Shown here in pieces: positions 1 through 11,960 of a stretch of 64,000 nucleotides of DNA. Below the pieces are notes generated by a model. The model was not told where the DNA came from, ran no database searches, and saw nothing but the letters and a program-made list of their open reading frames with translations. Each line of letters starts with the position of its first letter. Position 1 is the stretch's first letter. The position numbers and the translations under genes were made by a program. Source of the stretch: Ashinkailepas kermadecensis (Eukaryota; Arthropoda; Thecostraca; Neolepadidae); assembly GCA_034440615.1 (NCBI GenBank), contig JAOTOM010005146.1, forward strand, positions 1,062,501 to 1,126,500, read 5' to 3'.

Positions 1-480
1 ACCCATGTATGCTTAGGGCCGGGACTAGCGACTTTTCATAGTCGAACAAGAACGCTGACACGCTGACCACTGGCGACCCCCGCCTTCTGTTGTCACCAGT
101 CGGCCGCGGCTCCCGGGAAAGCCTGGCCGGCCATCACTGATGACCTCACTCTCCAACTCAGCCAACAGTGAACCGCTGCCGGAGCACAAATACCCGGCCA
201 GGCGGCCAGTCGAGCCGCACATGCCGCCATCTCCTCACGCCATCAGGCCATGCCGCCATCTCCTCAGGCCATCAGGCCATGCCGCCGCCCCTGTCGCTCG
301 ATCGCCACGCGTGGGCAGAACTGATGGCCCCGTGGTGCCCGCCATTCACGTGAAAGAGAGCCCTCTCGCAGGGCTCGGCGTGCATTGTTGTGGCGCTCGC
401 GGCACGCTTCGTGTCAGTCCAGCGAGTAGGCTGGACGCGGCGACGGCCGGGTGGCGCTGTTCCCCGGCACGTCCGGTACG
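1..480. other. GC-rich flank without identified gene
   Basis: This stretch precedes the first minisatellite. It has moderate to high GC and short open frames on both strands that match no family I know. The only structure seen is a 29-bp direct duplication at 221-278. I see no splice or promoter signal strong enough to call. Confidence 0.4.
221..278. repeat. 29-bp tandem duplication
   Basis: Two adjacent copies of a 29-bp unit beginning ATGCCGCCATCTCCTCA. A third copy starts at 279 but is lost after a few bases. Confidence 0.7.
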
Positions 481-1077
481 GTTACAATCAGCCGACGCTG
501 GACCAGGTGTCGTTACAATCAGCCGACGCTGGACGACGTGGCATTACCATCAGCCGACGCTGGACGAGGTGCCGTTACCATCAGCCGACGCTTGACGAGG
601 TGCCGTTACAATCAGCCGACGCTGGACGAGGTGCCGTTACCATCAGCCGACGCTGGACGAGGTGTCGTTACCATCAGCCGACGCTGGACGAGGTACGGTT
701 ACAATCAGCCGACGCTGGACGAGGTGGCGTTACCATCAGCCGACGCTGGACGAGGTGCCGTTACCATCAGCCGACGCTTGTCGTTACCCAGCGACGCTGG
801 GAGGTGGCATTACCATCGCCGACGCTGGACGAGGTGCGTTACCTAGCCGGTTGACGAGGTGCCGTTACAATCAGCCGACGCTGGACGAGGTGCCGTTACC
901 ATCAGCCGACGCTGGACGAGGTGTCGTTACCATCAGCCGACGCTGGACGAGGTACGGTTACAATCAGCCGACGCTGGACGAGGTGGCGTTACCATCAGCC
1001 GACGCTGGACGAGGTGCCGTTACCATCAGCCGACGCTGGACGAGGTGTCGTTACCATCAGCCGACGCTGGACGAGGC
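481..1077. repeat. Minisatellite, 31-bp unit
   Basis: About 19 copies of a 31-bp unit containing CAGCCGACGCTGGACGAGG. Variants differ at the base after GTTAC (A or C) and in the trinucleotide after GAGGT. Because 31 is not a multiple of 3, the same peptide appears in successive frames, so the ORFs over this region are artefacts. A block at about 593-776 recurs at about 852-1035, an exact offset of 259 bp. A degenerate patch (777-850) separates the two blocks. Confidence 0.95.
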
Positions 1078-1200
1078 GCAGTCGGCTGGCGGTGGCACTG
1101 CCGCTCGTTGTTTCCCACTCCCAGTGCTGGCGAGACGCTGGTAAGCGGCGCGGCGGGGGGACGAGACTTGACGATCGCGGGATAGCGCCGAGTTTTGGCA

Positions 1201-1288
1201 GAACGCCGCCGTGCCGGCAGTTACCGCCCCCCCACCATCCACCAGAACGCCGCCGTGCCGGCAGTTACCGCCCCCCCCCATCCACCAG
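1201..1288. repeat. 44-bp tandem duplication
   Basis: Two copies of a 44-bp unit (GAACGCCGCCGTGCCGGCAG...) with a C-run that differs in length between copies. Confidence 0.8.
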
Positions 1289-1781
1289 GCAGCGGAGTCC
1301 GGCGGTAAATACACCGGCGCCAGCATTAATACTCCATCAGCCAAGCCTGCCGGACGCTGGCCGGATGCTTCCTGCCCAGTTTGTGCCGCATGGTTCACAT
1401 GGACGTCTAAGCTGGAGGAGGCTTGTGCTTGGAAAACCAACGGAAGCTGACCGGAGCCGAGTGACGTCACCCAGATTACATGGAAGGTGCAGCGATGATT
1501 GGTGGCTGGATTGGCCTGGGCGGCTGCCGCCCTCTGACTTTTTCCCGCTGGCAGCTGTCGTGGTGCCGTTTTCCCGTTCAATGTCGGAGCCAATGGTGGT
1601 CAGTCGTGGGCGATAAAAATGTAATGGCGCGCGCAATGTAAGCTGCATTTTTGTGCAACTCGACAAATAGTTCGTTATGTGAAGATAAGCGTCAGTTTTC
1701 CGTCGCAGTGGAACAAGTTTCATACCGGGGTTCGGGGAACCTACATGCATTCTCTGTTGGTTGAACGGCGCTTCGCGGCGC
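1289..1781. other. Unassigned intergenic sequence
   Basis: Mixed-composition sequence between two minisatellites. Open frames on both strands are short and match nothing I recognise. No repeat, RNA or regulatory signal is evident. Confidence 0.3.
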
Positions 1782-2035
1782 GGGGTCTAGTTACACAGGC
1801 TCGTGGGATGGTGTTCAGCGGTGCGGGGTCTAGTTACACAGGCTTGTGGGACGGTGTTCAGCGGTACGGGGTCTAGTTACACAGGCTTGTGGGACGGTGT
1901 TCAGCGGTACGGGGTCTAGTTACACACAGCCTCGCGGGACGGTGTCCAGCGGTACGGGGTCTCGTAGTCACACACAGCCTCGTGGGACAGTGTTCATCGG
2001 CGCGGGGTCTAGTTACACACAGCCTCGCGGAACGA
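1782..2035. repeat. Minisatellite, 43-bp unit
   Basis: About six copies of a 43-bp unit starting GGGGTCTAGTTACACAG. The period is measured from unit starts at 1782 and 1825. Later units carry small insertions in the ACACAG part. Confidence 0.9.
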
Positions 2036-2717
2036 CTCTTCCTCAATGCTGCGGACTATCAGATGTGCTGGAAAAAAGCCATGCAGCGCAAGCATGGGGC
2101 CGCGTCCCGATATGTGGTCCAGATTGGAGCGGCATGCGGCCGGCCGACCAGCAACCAGTCCCGCCAGACGAGCGACCACCTCACTGGGGTCGGCTGGCGG
2201 CCGTGCGCCCGCCGCTCGTCTCCTCTGCCCGTCTGCGCCCCGCCTCCCGCTGGGTTCCGGTCCCGAGGCCGACCCCATGTGTGGTGGCGGACATGTAATG
2301 ACTCCATTTGCCGGCGGTCTCGGCTGACACAGACGGGGCGGGCGCCTGTCCGATGGGGATGTGGCCGGGGCGGGGGAAACCACCTAACCACCGATTGCCT
2401 GACCACCTGCCTGACCACCGCCTGCTTGACTACCTGACCACCGCCTGCCTGAGTGCCTGCCTGGCCACATGTCTAAACAAAAACAACAAATTGAAAATGT
2501 ACTTGGCGGTGGTCTTTCCCATCGCACTGCACTTTGTAAATAATTTGAGACCAGTTTCCTCGATACGGCACACTTTCTAAAAGTAGGTCAAGGTTCTTGA
2601 AGCGAGGTATGCGAAAGAGGTCTGGCGTTGACCTCTCCGTTGATAGCATGTACGAGAAAATCGTGCCCTGTATGCTCATACCAATCCGGAATGTCGCATC
2701 GCTCATTTTCTTATCGC
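2036..2717. other. GC-rich to AT-rich transition, no gene seen
   Basis: 2090-2380 is GC- and CpG-rich with overlapping open frames on both strands, none recognisable. 2383-2470 is a degenerate run of GACCACC and CCTG motifs. After 2480 composition becomes AT-rich up to the microsatellite at 2718. Confidence 0.3.
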
Positions 2718-3932
<1,215 letters not shown>

Positions 3933-5140
3933 ATGGTCGTCCGGCCCGGAGAGGCCTGGATGGTCGTCCGGCCCGGAGATACCTGAATGGACGTCCGGCC
4001 CGGGGATGCCTGTATAGACATCTGGCCCGGGGAGACCCGGATGGACGTCCGGCCCGGAGAGACCTGAATGGACGTCCGGCCCGGAGAGACCTGAATGGAC
4101 GTCCGGCCCGGGGATGCCTGTATAGACATCTGGCCCAGGGAGACCCGGATGGACGTCCGGCCCGGGGAGGCCTGGATGGACGTCCGGCCCGGGAGCCCTG
4201 GATGGACGTCCGGCTGGGAGAGACCTGGATGGACGTCCGGCCCGGGGAGGCCTGGATGGACGTCCGGCCCGGGGATGCCTGTATAGACATCTGGCCCGGG
4301 GAGACCCGGATGGACGTCCGGCCCGGGGAGGCCTGGATGGACGTCCGGCCCGGGAGCCCTGGATGGACGTCCGGCTGGGAGAGCCCTGGATGGATGTCCG
4401 GCTGGGAGAGACCTGGATGGACGTCCGGCCCGGGGAGGCCTGGATGGACGTCCGGCCCGGGGATGCCTGTATAGACATCTGGCCCGGGGAGACCCGGATG
4501 GACGTCCGGCCCGGGGAGGCCTGGATGGACGTCCGGCCCGGGAGCCCTGGATGGACGTCCGGCTGGGAGAGCCCTGGATGGACGTCCGGCTGGGAGAGAC
4601 CTGGATGGACGTCCGGCCCGGGGAGGCCTGGATGGACGTCCGGCCCGGGAGCCCTGGATGGACGTCCGGCCCGGGGATGCCTGTATAGACATCTGGCCCG
4701 GGGAGACCCGGATGGACGTCCGGCCCGGGGAGGCCTGGATGGACGTCCGGCCCGGGAGCCCTGGATGGACGTCCGGCTGGGAGAGCCCTGGATGGACGTC
4801 CGGCTGGGAGAGCCCTGGATGGACGTCCGGCCCGGGGAGGCCTGGATGGACGTCCGGCCCGGGGATGCCTGTATAGACATCTGGCCCGGGGAGACCCGGA
4901 TGGACGTCCGGCTGGGAGAGACCTGGATGGACGTCCGGCCCGGGGAGGCCTGGATGGACGTTCGGCCCGGGGATGTCTGTATAGACATCTGGCCCGGGGA
5001 GACCCGGATGGACGTCCGGCTGGGAGAGACCTGGATGGACGTCCGGCTGGGAGAGCCCTGGATGGACGTCCGGCCCGGGAGCCCTGGATGGACGTCCGGC
5101 TGGGAGAGCCCTGGATGGACGTCCGGCCCGGGAGCCCTGG
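3933..5140. repeat. Minisatellite, 27-bp unit with higher-order order
   Basis: About 45 copies of a 26-27 bp unit containing the palindrome GGACGTCC and the motif GGCCCGGGG. I distinguish six variants. One variant (containing GCCTGTATAGACATC) spans the join of two units and occurs seven times, always followed by an ACCCGGATG unit. Intervals between these markers are 4, 6, 7, 8, 7 and 4 units, so blocks of about 7 units (about 188 bp) have been copied together. The ORFs of 450-469 codons on the - strand and 226-269 codons on the + strand come from the near-27 (3x9) period and are not gene evidence. Confidence 0.97.
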
Positions 5141-6187
5141 ATGGTCGGACAGTACGGTCACGGCACGGATGACACACGGCCACAGAACATGCAGCGAACG
5201 TAGCACATAATTTACACTAACGTCAGCAGCCCTCCGAGTAGTGGATGAGTACTAGAGAGGTGGTAAATGTAAGCCCAGTCAGAAATCCTGGTGAGGACTG
5301 GCGGGAGTATTTTTACCCAATCTTTGGGACATACAGCGGGCTTTCAACCGATCTTCTGTAGATTCATTGTGCAAGAAAAACAAAATATATAAATATGCAT
5401 GTCGCAAAAAACCTAACGATCATACACATTCCGTGGTCCATTTCAAGTTGAAAGGGACCTCAGACTCAGAACACGATGCAAATGTGAACATTTTCAACAT
5501 TGCATCCAGCATATTTGTCATAGCCATTCAACAATTTGAAGATACGCTCTTAAATAATTCCACAATATTTTGCATGCTGGTTGTCGAAAACGGCAGGTCT
5601 TCGAAGATATTAGTTATTAGTTCAAATATATGACTGACAAATATTTTCCAGAAGCAAGACTTGCAATTTCAATCAAGACAAGAAATGTTTCAATCGATTC
5701 CACCACGTGCCGAACAATGGGATATGGCTGGAGCCATCTTAAGATGTTTAGTTTGTGGTCAAAACTGGAATCACTGGCATTATATCACATGGCTTAACGT
5801 GATATACCAGCGCCAATGTTTTTTTAGTCGTCATTTCAGCAAGCTGCATCATTTTCTTTAAAAAATGTATTCACAAGGTAAGGAATTTAATGCTCCTTCT
5901 CGTAAAAATGTATTTTATTGGTAGTATTAAATAGGCAACAATTTTCTCTTTTTTTTCTAAAAGAAAATGTTCCAATAGAAACGCGCTTCAAGCACAGGGT
6001 TTAATGCCTATCATCATAATCCAAGGGAGATAGTGAACTTGCGACCAATGGCGATGTTCCATTCATTAATTATTGAATAATCCGTAACATGTTGCACACC
6101 ACATCCAACATTTGAATTATATCACTGTCATATTCGCAAGTGAACACTGCAATATTTGTTGATCTTCCAGCACCATATCTGATTTTC
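5141..6187. other. AT-rich intergenic sequence
   Basis: No repeat array and no recognisable coding sequence. Small open frames (66-88 codons) around 5367-5861 have no identifiable motif. Confidence 0.35.
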
Positions 6188-6385
6188 CGTCCGGATAGCT
6201 CAGTTTGCCAGTGCGCCGGCCTGCATTGGTCTCCTCTATCCTGGCAAGAAAGAGTTGGAGACCCTGTTCGAGACAGGGTTTACGTGCTCGCATAGCTCTC
6301 CGCCGGAGGGGGGTAGTTGGCAACTGGTCCAACGAGGCCGGGAACGCGAGGCACGCACCGCGGCGGACGTAGCGGCGCATTGGCG
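6188..6385 (+). mobile_element. SINE-B, tRNA-derived (copy 1)
   Basis: The head carries an RNA polymerase III A-box-like TAGCTCAGTTTGCCAGTG, an anticodon-loop-like CCTGCAT and a B-box-like CTGTTCGAGAC, in tRNA order and roughly tRNA spacing. The loop suggests descent from a tRNA-Ala(TGC)-like gene. The tail (TCCGCCGGAGGGGGGTAG, then TTGGCAACTGG) has a clear counterpart in the - strand copy at 51370-51556. Extra bases between the boxes and a broken cloverleaf argue against a functional tRNA. No target-site duplication was found. Confidence 0.7.
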
Positions 6386-7519
6386 GCGCGTAAAACTTCC
6401 GAATGAAATTCTGCCGCTGAACTGGAATTCACCGATCGAGTGGTGGGGTTAGTGGGGTCAGTGGGGTCAGCCGCACAACAAGCTCTGCTTAGCATAGGAG
6501 TCTGGTCTATAAAGCCACCACAACAGGAATTCGGACTAATTAATGCCCTTAAAAATAGATTAGGTCCTATCAGAACCATGTTGTATATCGTCATTTTCTC
6601 TTAGCTGTTTGAGCGCCGATTCATTCGCCAAACTAGACTCTTTGATTTTCAAAAGATTTGGTGTTATAGCGCAAAAAAGCAAATGATGAATCATCAATTA
6701 ATGAATTCACAGCAAAAACAACCTTCGAACCACGCCATACACCGACCGTAATTCTCACATAATCAGATAACCTCGCGCGTTCCGGCAGCGCGGCTGTGCT
6801 TGCAAACAGTCCGAGGCGCTCAAATTCGACAAACACATGCCATGATTCCCGCTGTGCTGCAACTATTTGCAAATTACGTCATTAACGAGGTACTGTGCTG
6901 TAGCATTAGTACTGAAGCTGAGAAACTATAATCCGCTGGTTGTAATTACAGAAGGCGAAGTTGAAGGGAGGAATGGTATAAAGTCGTCACTCTGAAAATG
7001 TATTATCAACATCAGCATGAATTATTATAAACAATTGATATTGTGGTCGGCCACCGTTCACGGAGCACCTACACATCCCTCCGCCACTCGCCATTAGTGC
7101 ACCGCCAATGGCCAAGCAATTATGGCCGCATTCAACGCCGACAACTTTGCCTCCAGCCTTGTGCGAGATGTCAATCGACATGTGACGTCATGAGGTGAAG
7201 AGGCAGAGTAGATAAATCCACAATGTGGAAGGTAACTTGTCAGGATTATGCTTCTAAAAGTATAAATGACATAGACGAATTCAAATCACGTCTGCATAAT
7301 TTCAATTTACACGTACATAAACCATATCATACAGCAAAACATTACTAAATATGCGCCATGCAAATTTGGAGGCATTTGACAACTGACTATTGCATTCAGA
7401 TCTAAATATATCACATTCATTAATAATATTAGTAATTAGCATCGCATTCTGATCTGGATGCTATAGTTAGATGGGATGATTATCAGACACATGGTGCAGG
7501 GTATTACGGCTAATTGGAC
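6386..7519. other. Unassigned intergenic sequence
   Basis: AT-leaning sequence with only short open frames. 6440-6475 holds three TGGGGT(T/C)AG steps. A sequence near 7441-7519 partly duplicates the following 75 bp. No gene or RNA is recognised. Confidence 0.3.
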
Positions 7520-7975
7520 ACTGAATGCGATAGTCAAATGTTATGATTATTAGACATATGTTGCAGCATATTACAGATCATTGGACACTGAATGAATCAA
7601 AGTATAATAACCACCATGCTGCTGTTTTCTCAGATTGACGATGCAACCGGTAGTGGCGGGCCGTCGCGAGTGGTATTATGCATTTTAGGAAGCATTGGTA
7701 GCATAGTGCTAGCTGTGAATGGATGCCCATGCAAAACAAGAGCAAAAAGTACGAGAACGTGTGTAACGTCACGAAGAAGATTTATCTTCAATTCGTGTTT
7801 CGATAGTGCACAAGGCCTGTAAAGACAATGTGAATAGTGCATGTGACCCTAATTGAACACAAAAAAAACACAATGGCACCACCTGGTATGCAAAAACGTA
7901 TATTACCAAAACGGTCTTTAATCGGGTTTCAGTGCGCTTTGTCCGGCCCAAACCGGGTTTCGTCGTGGCAGACCT
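7520..7975. repeat. Dispersed repeat D1 (copy 1)
   Basis: Colinear similarity to 31020-31440. Shared blocks include TGCAGCAT followed by a CACTGAATGAA-like end, AGATTTAT, CAATGGCAC and a GGGTTTCAGT/CGGCTTCAGT block with CCGGCCCA/CCGGACCC. Spacing between blocks is similar in both copies. The family is unknown. It is followed by the ribozyme-like motif at 8135, so it may be part of a Penelope-like terminal region. Confidence 0.55.
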
Positions 7976-8134
7976 GCAGGACAAAGGCCTCGGATGTATT
8001 ATGTGTTAGTATAAGTGTCTGCACCACTGCTAGTGTCTGCACCACTGAGGAGGCTTTCCCGCATTCCACGTGTCTTTTGCACGCTTTTTTTGCTGGCGTG
8101 CTTTTTTTTCAATTGTTAAAACTTGACATTTTTA

Positions 8135-8177
8135 TATCACTCCTGACGATGGCCCCTGGCCGAAACGTTGAGTAATA
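8135..8177 (+). ncRNA. Candidate minimal type I hammerhead ribozyme
   Basis: The conserved core is present in order. CTGACGA is at 8143-8149. Stem II is GGCC (8151-8154), loop CCT, GGCC (8158-8161). GAA follows at 8162-8164, then ACGT (8165-8168) as a two-base-pair helix III with no loop, then T8169 as the residue at the cleavage position. Helix I pairs ACTC (8139-8142) with GAGT (8170-8173), then after one mismatch continues with A/T pairs. Predicted cleavage lies between 8169 and 8170. Very short helix III and dimeric action are known for hammerheads of Penelope-like retroelements, and AATAAA follows at 8174-8179. U at the cleavage position is permitted but uncommon. Activity is inferred. 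Confidence 0.6.
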
Positions 8178-8189
8178 AAGTATAATCCT

Positions 8190-8502
8190 TAACGTTACTT
8201 TTAATGTCAACTCAGCACCTCCTGGTATATTGAAGGTCGTATGCTTTCTTTACACGCAATGTCTAAAACCCAGGAGCATCTAAGAGCCATTCTTCGTTGT
8301 ATTAAACAAGATTATTTTGGCATTAATCTAGCTATCACAGTTCACACCAATCTGCAACAAAAAGGAAAAATGGTCAGAATAAATCATTTTAGAGTTAAAG
8401 ATCACACTTATTGTTGTCACAAGCGCTTCTGGAAAGAAATGCTAATCTAGGCTTACATTTCGAAAACATACACCACGCACATAGCACACACTGTACAACT
8501 GT
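8190..8502. other. Sequence between ribozyme and Penelope-like ORF
   Basis: No ORF of note on the + strand. On the - strand this is the region 3' of the GIY-YIG ORF, so it may be its 3' untranslated region. No inverted or direct terminal repeat could be confirmed by eye. Confidence 0.3.
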
Positions 8503-8994
8503 TCATCGGATATATGTATTGAACAATTCAAACGTTATGCATGACCGTGTGTGCACGTTCAGGACAGGTCCTTGTTCCCGGATTAAAATTTCCTCGAAAA
8601 CTCTCAGACGTCGCTTGTCCGATGTTGCTCTAAGGATTACAGTGTTGCGTGTCAGATCTGTTCGTGTTAGTCGCTGTTGGTGTTCTTGGAGCATATGCTG
8701 CGATGGTGCTCCCTCCTGTAGGTGCATCGTGAGACGGCGAGATAGGGTAGTTGTCGTCATACCGATGTAATCTACGCGGCGAAGTCTACAATCTTCGTGA
8801 GGGCATGATACTTTGTAGATTACATTGGTACGTTGAAGCTGGCTGTTGCTGTTGGTTGGGTTGTTTTTCATTACGAGGCTACCGATGTTCTTGCTCTTGT
8901 AATATATGCAGAGTTGTAGTTTGCCAGACTTGTCGGTGAAAGTACACCGAAACGTTAAGAATAAATTAATGATATCGGACGAATACTTTACGAC
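8503..8994 (-). CDS. Penelope-like element, C-terminal GIY-YIG endonuclease (5'-truncated)
   Basis: An open frame of about 164 codons, closed upstream by a TAG at 8995-8997. From the N-terminus it reads a lead-in with CIYYKSKNIGSLVMKNNPT, a motif typical of Penelope-like proteins before the endonuclease. The GIY-YIG core follows: VIYKVSCPHEDC (GIY position plus a Cys/His cluster), DYIGMTTTTLSRRL (YIG position and conserved Arg), and EEILIREQGPVLN (catalytic Glu region). The endonuclease nicks target DNA to prime reverse transcription in this family. The reverse-transcriptase part is missing, so this copy cannot be autonomous. The open frame itself has no internal stop, which suggests a fairly young insertion. 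A + strand hammerhead candidate lies about 330 bp past its stop, in the opposite orientation. Confidence 0.85.
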   Translation of the reverse strand, partial: VVKYSSDIINLFLTFRCTFTDKSGKLQLCIYYKSKNIGSLVMKNNPTNSNSQLQRTNVIYKVSCPHEDCRLRRVDYIGMTTTTLSRRLTMHLQEGAPSQHMLQEHQQRLTRTDLTRNTVILRATSDKRRLRVFEEILIREQGPVLNVHTRSCITFELFNTYIR

Positions 8995-9095
8995 CTAAAT
9001 GAAGAGCAGAGACGAATAATCCGGGAGTTGGAAAGATGTACCAAAATGCTTATCAAAGCAAGAATGCTGTGGTCTTTAACAAAATATGCCAACGG

Positions 9096-9097
<2 letters not shown>

Positions 9098-9140
<43 letters not shown>

Positions 9141-9150
9141 TATATATATT
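9098..9150. repeat. (TA)n microsatellite
   Basis: About 50 bp of TA dinucleotide with CATC interruptions near the 3' end. Confidence 0.95.
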
Positions 9151-9972
9151 AAATCTGTTGGACATAATAACTGCGGGGATGCAAAGTAGACGACCGGTCG
9201 CCGGGTCGCCTGGCGTTCGAGGTCACCAAGGATTCGTAAGCGCGGTGTTCCGGTTAACCTCAACCTCATTGGATCCTGAAGGCATTGACCTAGGGGTCAT
9301 CAAATGCATATTACTGAGAGTTCACTACAGCCCCAAATGCTGTGCTTCTAGCTTCATTTGTTCCAAGATCTAGGGGAGGGGAGGCTGAATCTACCAACAC
9401 CTCCGGTTCGCATGATGTGAGAGGCCCTCTGGTGCGCGTGTTAACAAATCACTGATATTGATATACGAAGCGAACTTGCTTTACTAGATTCTAAAAACTA
9501 CGACAAAGACCGGGTTACCGACTACACCCCGACACTGACCTGTTTGACCTGACCTGTATAACTAAGTAATAAAAGGAGTAGATAAATGTGTTCCGAGCAA
9601 ATCTGAAGTTGCGAGGACTGAGCTACATCATGACGTTTAGAATACCTTCCTGTCAATCTCAAAACAAACGTTAGTCAGGATTAGTTCAAATTAACTACCC
9701 TCCTCCGGCAATGCGAGCTGTAGGACATTATGAGGATTGCGAGGGTTGAAGCGCTTTGGTTCACCCTTAGGAAACTTGTCAGACCGAAGGAACTTGTACA
9801 TTGATACCTGAAAAGAGAAACATCACGGAAAAGCCACTGCCAAGTCCAATGCATGATGTTTCGGTTTTCGGGGAGGTCGAAGGCTTGTGCCCCGAGGGGG
9901 CTCGGCCCACGTCGCCTCTGCAGCGGCGCGGTCAGCTCTGTGCCGACGGTACAGACGCAGTTGACGGTCCGT
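9151..9972. other. Unassigned intergenic sequence
   Basis: Contains clustered TGACCTG half-sites at 9530-9560 but no gene, RNA or long repeat that I can support. Confidence 0.3.
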
Positions 9973-10028
9973 CGGCCGGCAGGCCAGCAGGCCAGCAGGC
10001 CAGCAGGCCAGCAGGCCGGCAGGCCGGC
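9973..10028. repeat. 8-bp tandem repeat (GCAGGCCA)n
   Basis: About six copies of GCAGGCCA/GCAGGCCG in a CpG-rich stretch. Confidence 0.9.
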
Positions 10029-11147
10029 TGCTCGGGGCCCGACCGGCCGCTCTGAAGGGTGAAGGGTGCCGGCGTTCCGGGAACGACCGCATCGCATGTC
10101 GGCTAATTCAGCTGTCGGCCGAGCCGCGTGCTGCACCGTCACCGGGCGGCGACTGTTTCGCCGTCGGCGGACTTTGTCGAACGAGTGGCGTTTGGAGAGC
10201 AGGCTGCTCCTTCAGCTTTGTGTGTTGTCAATGGCGGCTTCCGAGAAGTGCACGGTGGTTCCCCGCGTACACGTGGCCCCATTCCGACGACAGAAGTGCC
10301 GGTCAAGGCGGGCCTGGTCGGATGGCTGCACCTCGATCTACATGCCCTGTTTCCGAATATGCACCTCACAGCTGCGACGGAGGCCCGTGGAACTCCGTTT
10401 GTAGGCCTAGAAATAAGTAGGTCACAAGGGATCACGAAAAACAGCTGCGTTTAGGACGGAAACTGATTCCGACAAATATGTATGCTTCTCGCACCACAGT
10501 ATGGAACATAAAGAGTCAAGATTTGAACTGGAAGCATACACTATAAAGTGAACATAAAGCAGCAGCATTAGTAAGTAGGTTTAATTTGACCTGATTCGAT
10601 GTGGACGATCAAGTGGGGAAGAGCAGAAGAGAAGAGCAGACTAAACGATTGCCCAAAGCAGTTCCTGAGGAGAACACGTCACAAAATGCAACAACGCAAC
10701 AGAGGCCAGAACATTCATGGGGAGCACACATCACTGGTCATTATGCCATAAGTGATATAAGTCACGAAAGGCACAACTACTACCACAACTACCGGTACTT
10801 CAGCCTGCGGAGCTACAGAACTAGGGAAGCACCTTCGAGGTCGGTTGATGCTGCCTGGGGATAAGTGGAACGAGGTACAAAGCTCAGCCGTATTCCTGCC
10901 AGTTCCGAGGCGTTCATCAGGGGCAAAGTGCAGCATCTGAAGACGAATGGAGGAGGGACATAAGAGGGCGATCAAAAGTATGTGGAATATACCCATTAAG
11001 CCCACACCTGGGATTGCCATGCCACAAGTAGGTTAGGTTTTCCAACAGCTGGCGCGCCAGTAAATGGCTGACGAAAATAACGGTGGCAAAATATGTTTTA
11101 CTCTCATTCGTGTATGCCCTGGCAACTGAAATAGTTTTTGGCGATTA
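10029..11147. other. CpG-rich then AT-rich intergenic sequence
   Basis: 9880-10340 is CpG-rich, with a + strand open frame at 10128-10454 (108 codons) that matches no known family. A short exon or CpG island is possible but unsupported. From 10440 the sequence is AT-richer with no signal. CTGATGA on the - strand at 10914-10920 was examined as a decayed ribozyme and not called. Confidence 0.3.
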
Positions 11148-11292
11148 TATATTTCCTGTCGTACGTATGTTTCCTGTCGTATACATATTTATTTTGTATG
11201 TATATTTCCTGTCGTGTGTATATTTCCTGTTGTATGTATATTTCCTATCGTATGTATATTCCCTACCGTGTGCATACTTCCTGTTGTATGCG
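11148..11292. repeat. Degenerate 18-bp tandem repeat
   Basis: About eight degenerate copies of an 18-bp unit containing TTTCCTGTCGTATG. It ends about 20 bp before the 26-bp array. Confidence 0.8.
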
Positions 11293-11310
11293 AAGTTAAT
11301 GTACACGCGA

Positions 11311-11960
11311 TGCAAACACACCACTGGGTGTTGGACTGCAAACACACCACTGGGTGTTGGACTGCAAACACACCACTGGGTGTTCGACTGCAAACACACC
11401 ACTGGGTGTTCGACTGTAAACACACCACTGGGTGTTGGACTGCAAACAACCACTGGGTGTTCGACTGCAACACACCACTGGGTGTTCGACTGTAAACACA
11501 CCACTGGGTGTTTGACTGCAAACACACCACTGGGTGTTCGACTGTAAACACACCACTGGGTGTTGGACTGCAAACACACCACTGGGTGTTCGACTGCAAA
11601 CACACCACTGGGTGTTGGACTGTAAACACACCACTGGGTGTTGGACTGCAAACACACCACTGGGTGTTGGACTGCAAACACACCACTGGGTGTTGGACTG
11701 CAAACGCACCACTGGGTGTTCGACTGCAAAACACCACTGGGTGTTGGACTGCAAACACACCACTGGGTGTTGGACTGCAAACACACCACTGGGTGTTGGA
11801 CTGCAAACACACCACTGGGTGTTGGATTGCAAACACACCACTGGGTGTTGGACTGCAAACACACCACTGGGTGTTGGACTGCAAACACACCACTGGGTGT
11901 TGGACTGCAAACACACCACTGGGTGTTCGACTGCAAACACACCACTGGGTGTTCCACTGT
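11311..11960. repeat. Minisatellite, 26-bp unit
   Basis: 25 copies of a 26-bp unit (CAAACACACCACTGGGTGTT plus a short variable end GGACTG/CGACTG/CGACTGTA). A few units have lost one base. CACC-ACTG-GGTG in each unit can form a small hairpin. ORFs of up to 294 codons on both strands here are products of the repeat. Confidence 0.97.

Noticed and set aside
8920..8960. Second hammerhead-like motif (GGTG...CACC then GAAACGTT) on the + strand
   Set aside because: It has stem II and GAAACG but lacks the CTGANGA core. The same bases are coding on the - strand in the Penelope-like ORF.
8970..9093. + strand open segment with LNEEQRRIIRELERCTK
   Set aside because: It is faintly like a Penelope-like N-terminus, but it is short, overlaps the opposite-strand element end and has no further motif.
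10128..10454. 108-codon + strand ORF in CpG-rich DNA
   Set aside because: Competing frames are open on the other strand, and there is no motif and no splice support.
10870..10960. CTGATGA on the - strand as a decayed ribozyme (also at 55846-55852)
   Set aside because: The GAAA part is changed and no paired helix I or II could be drawn by eye.
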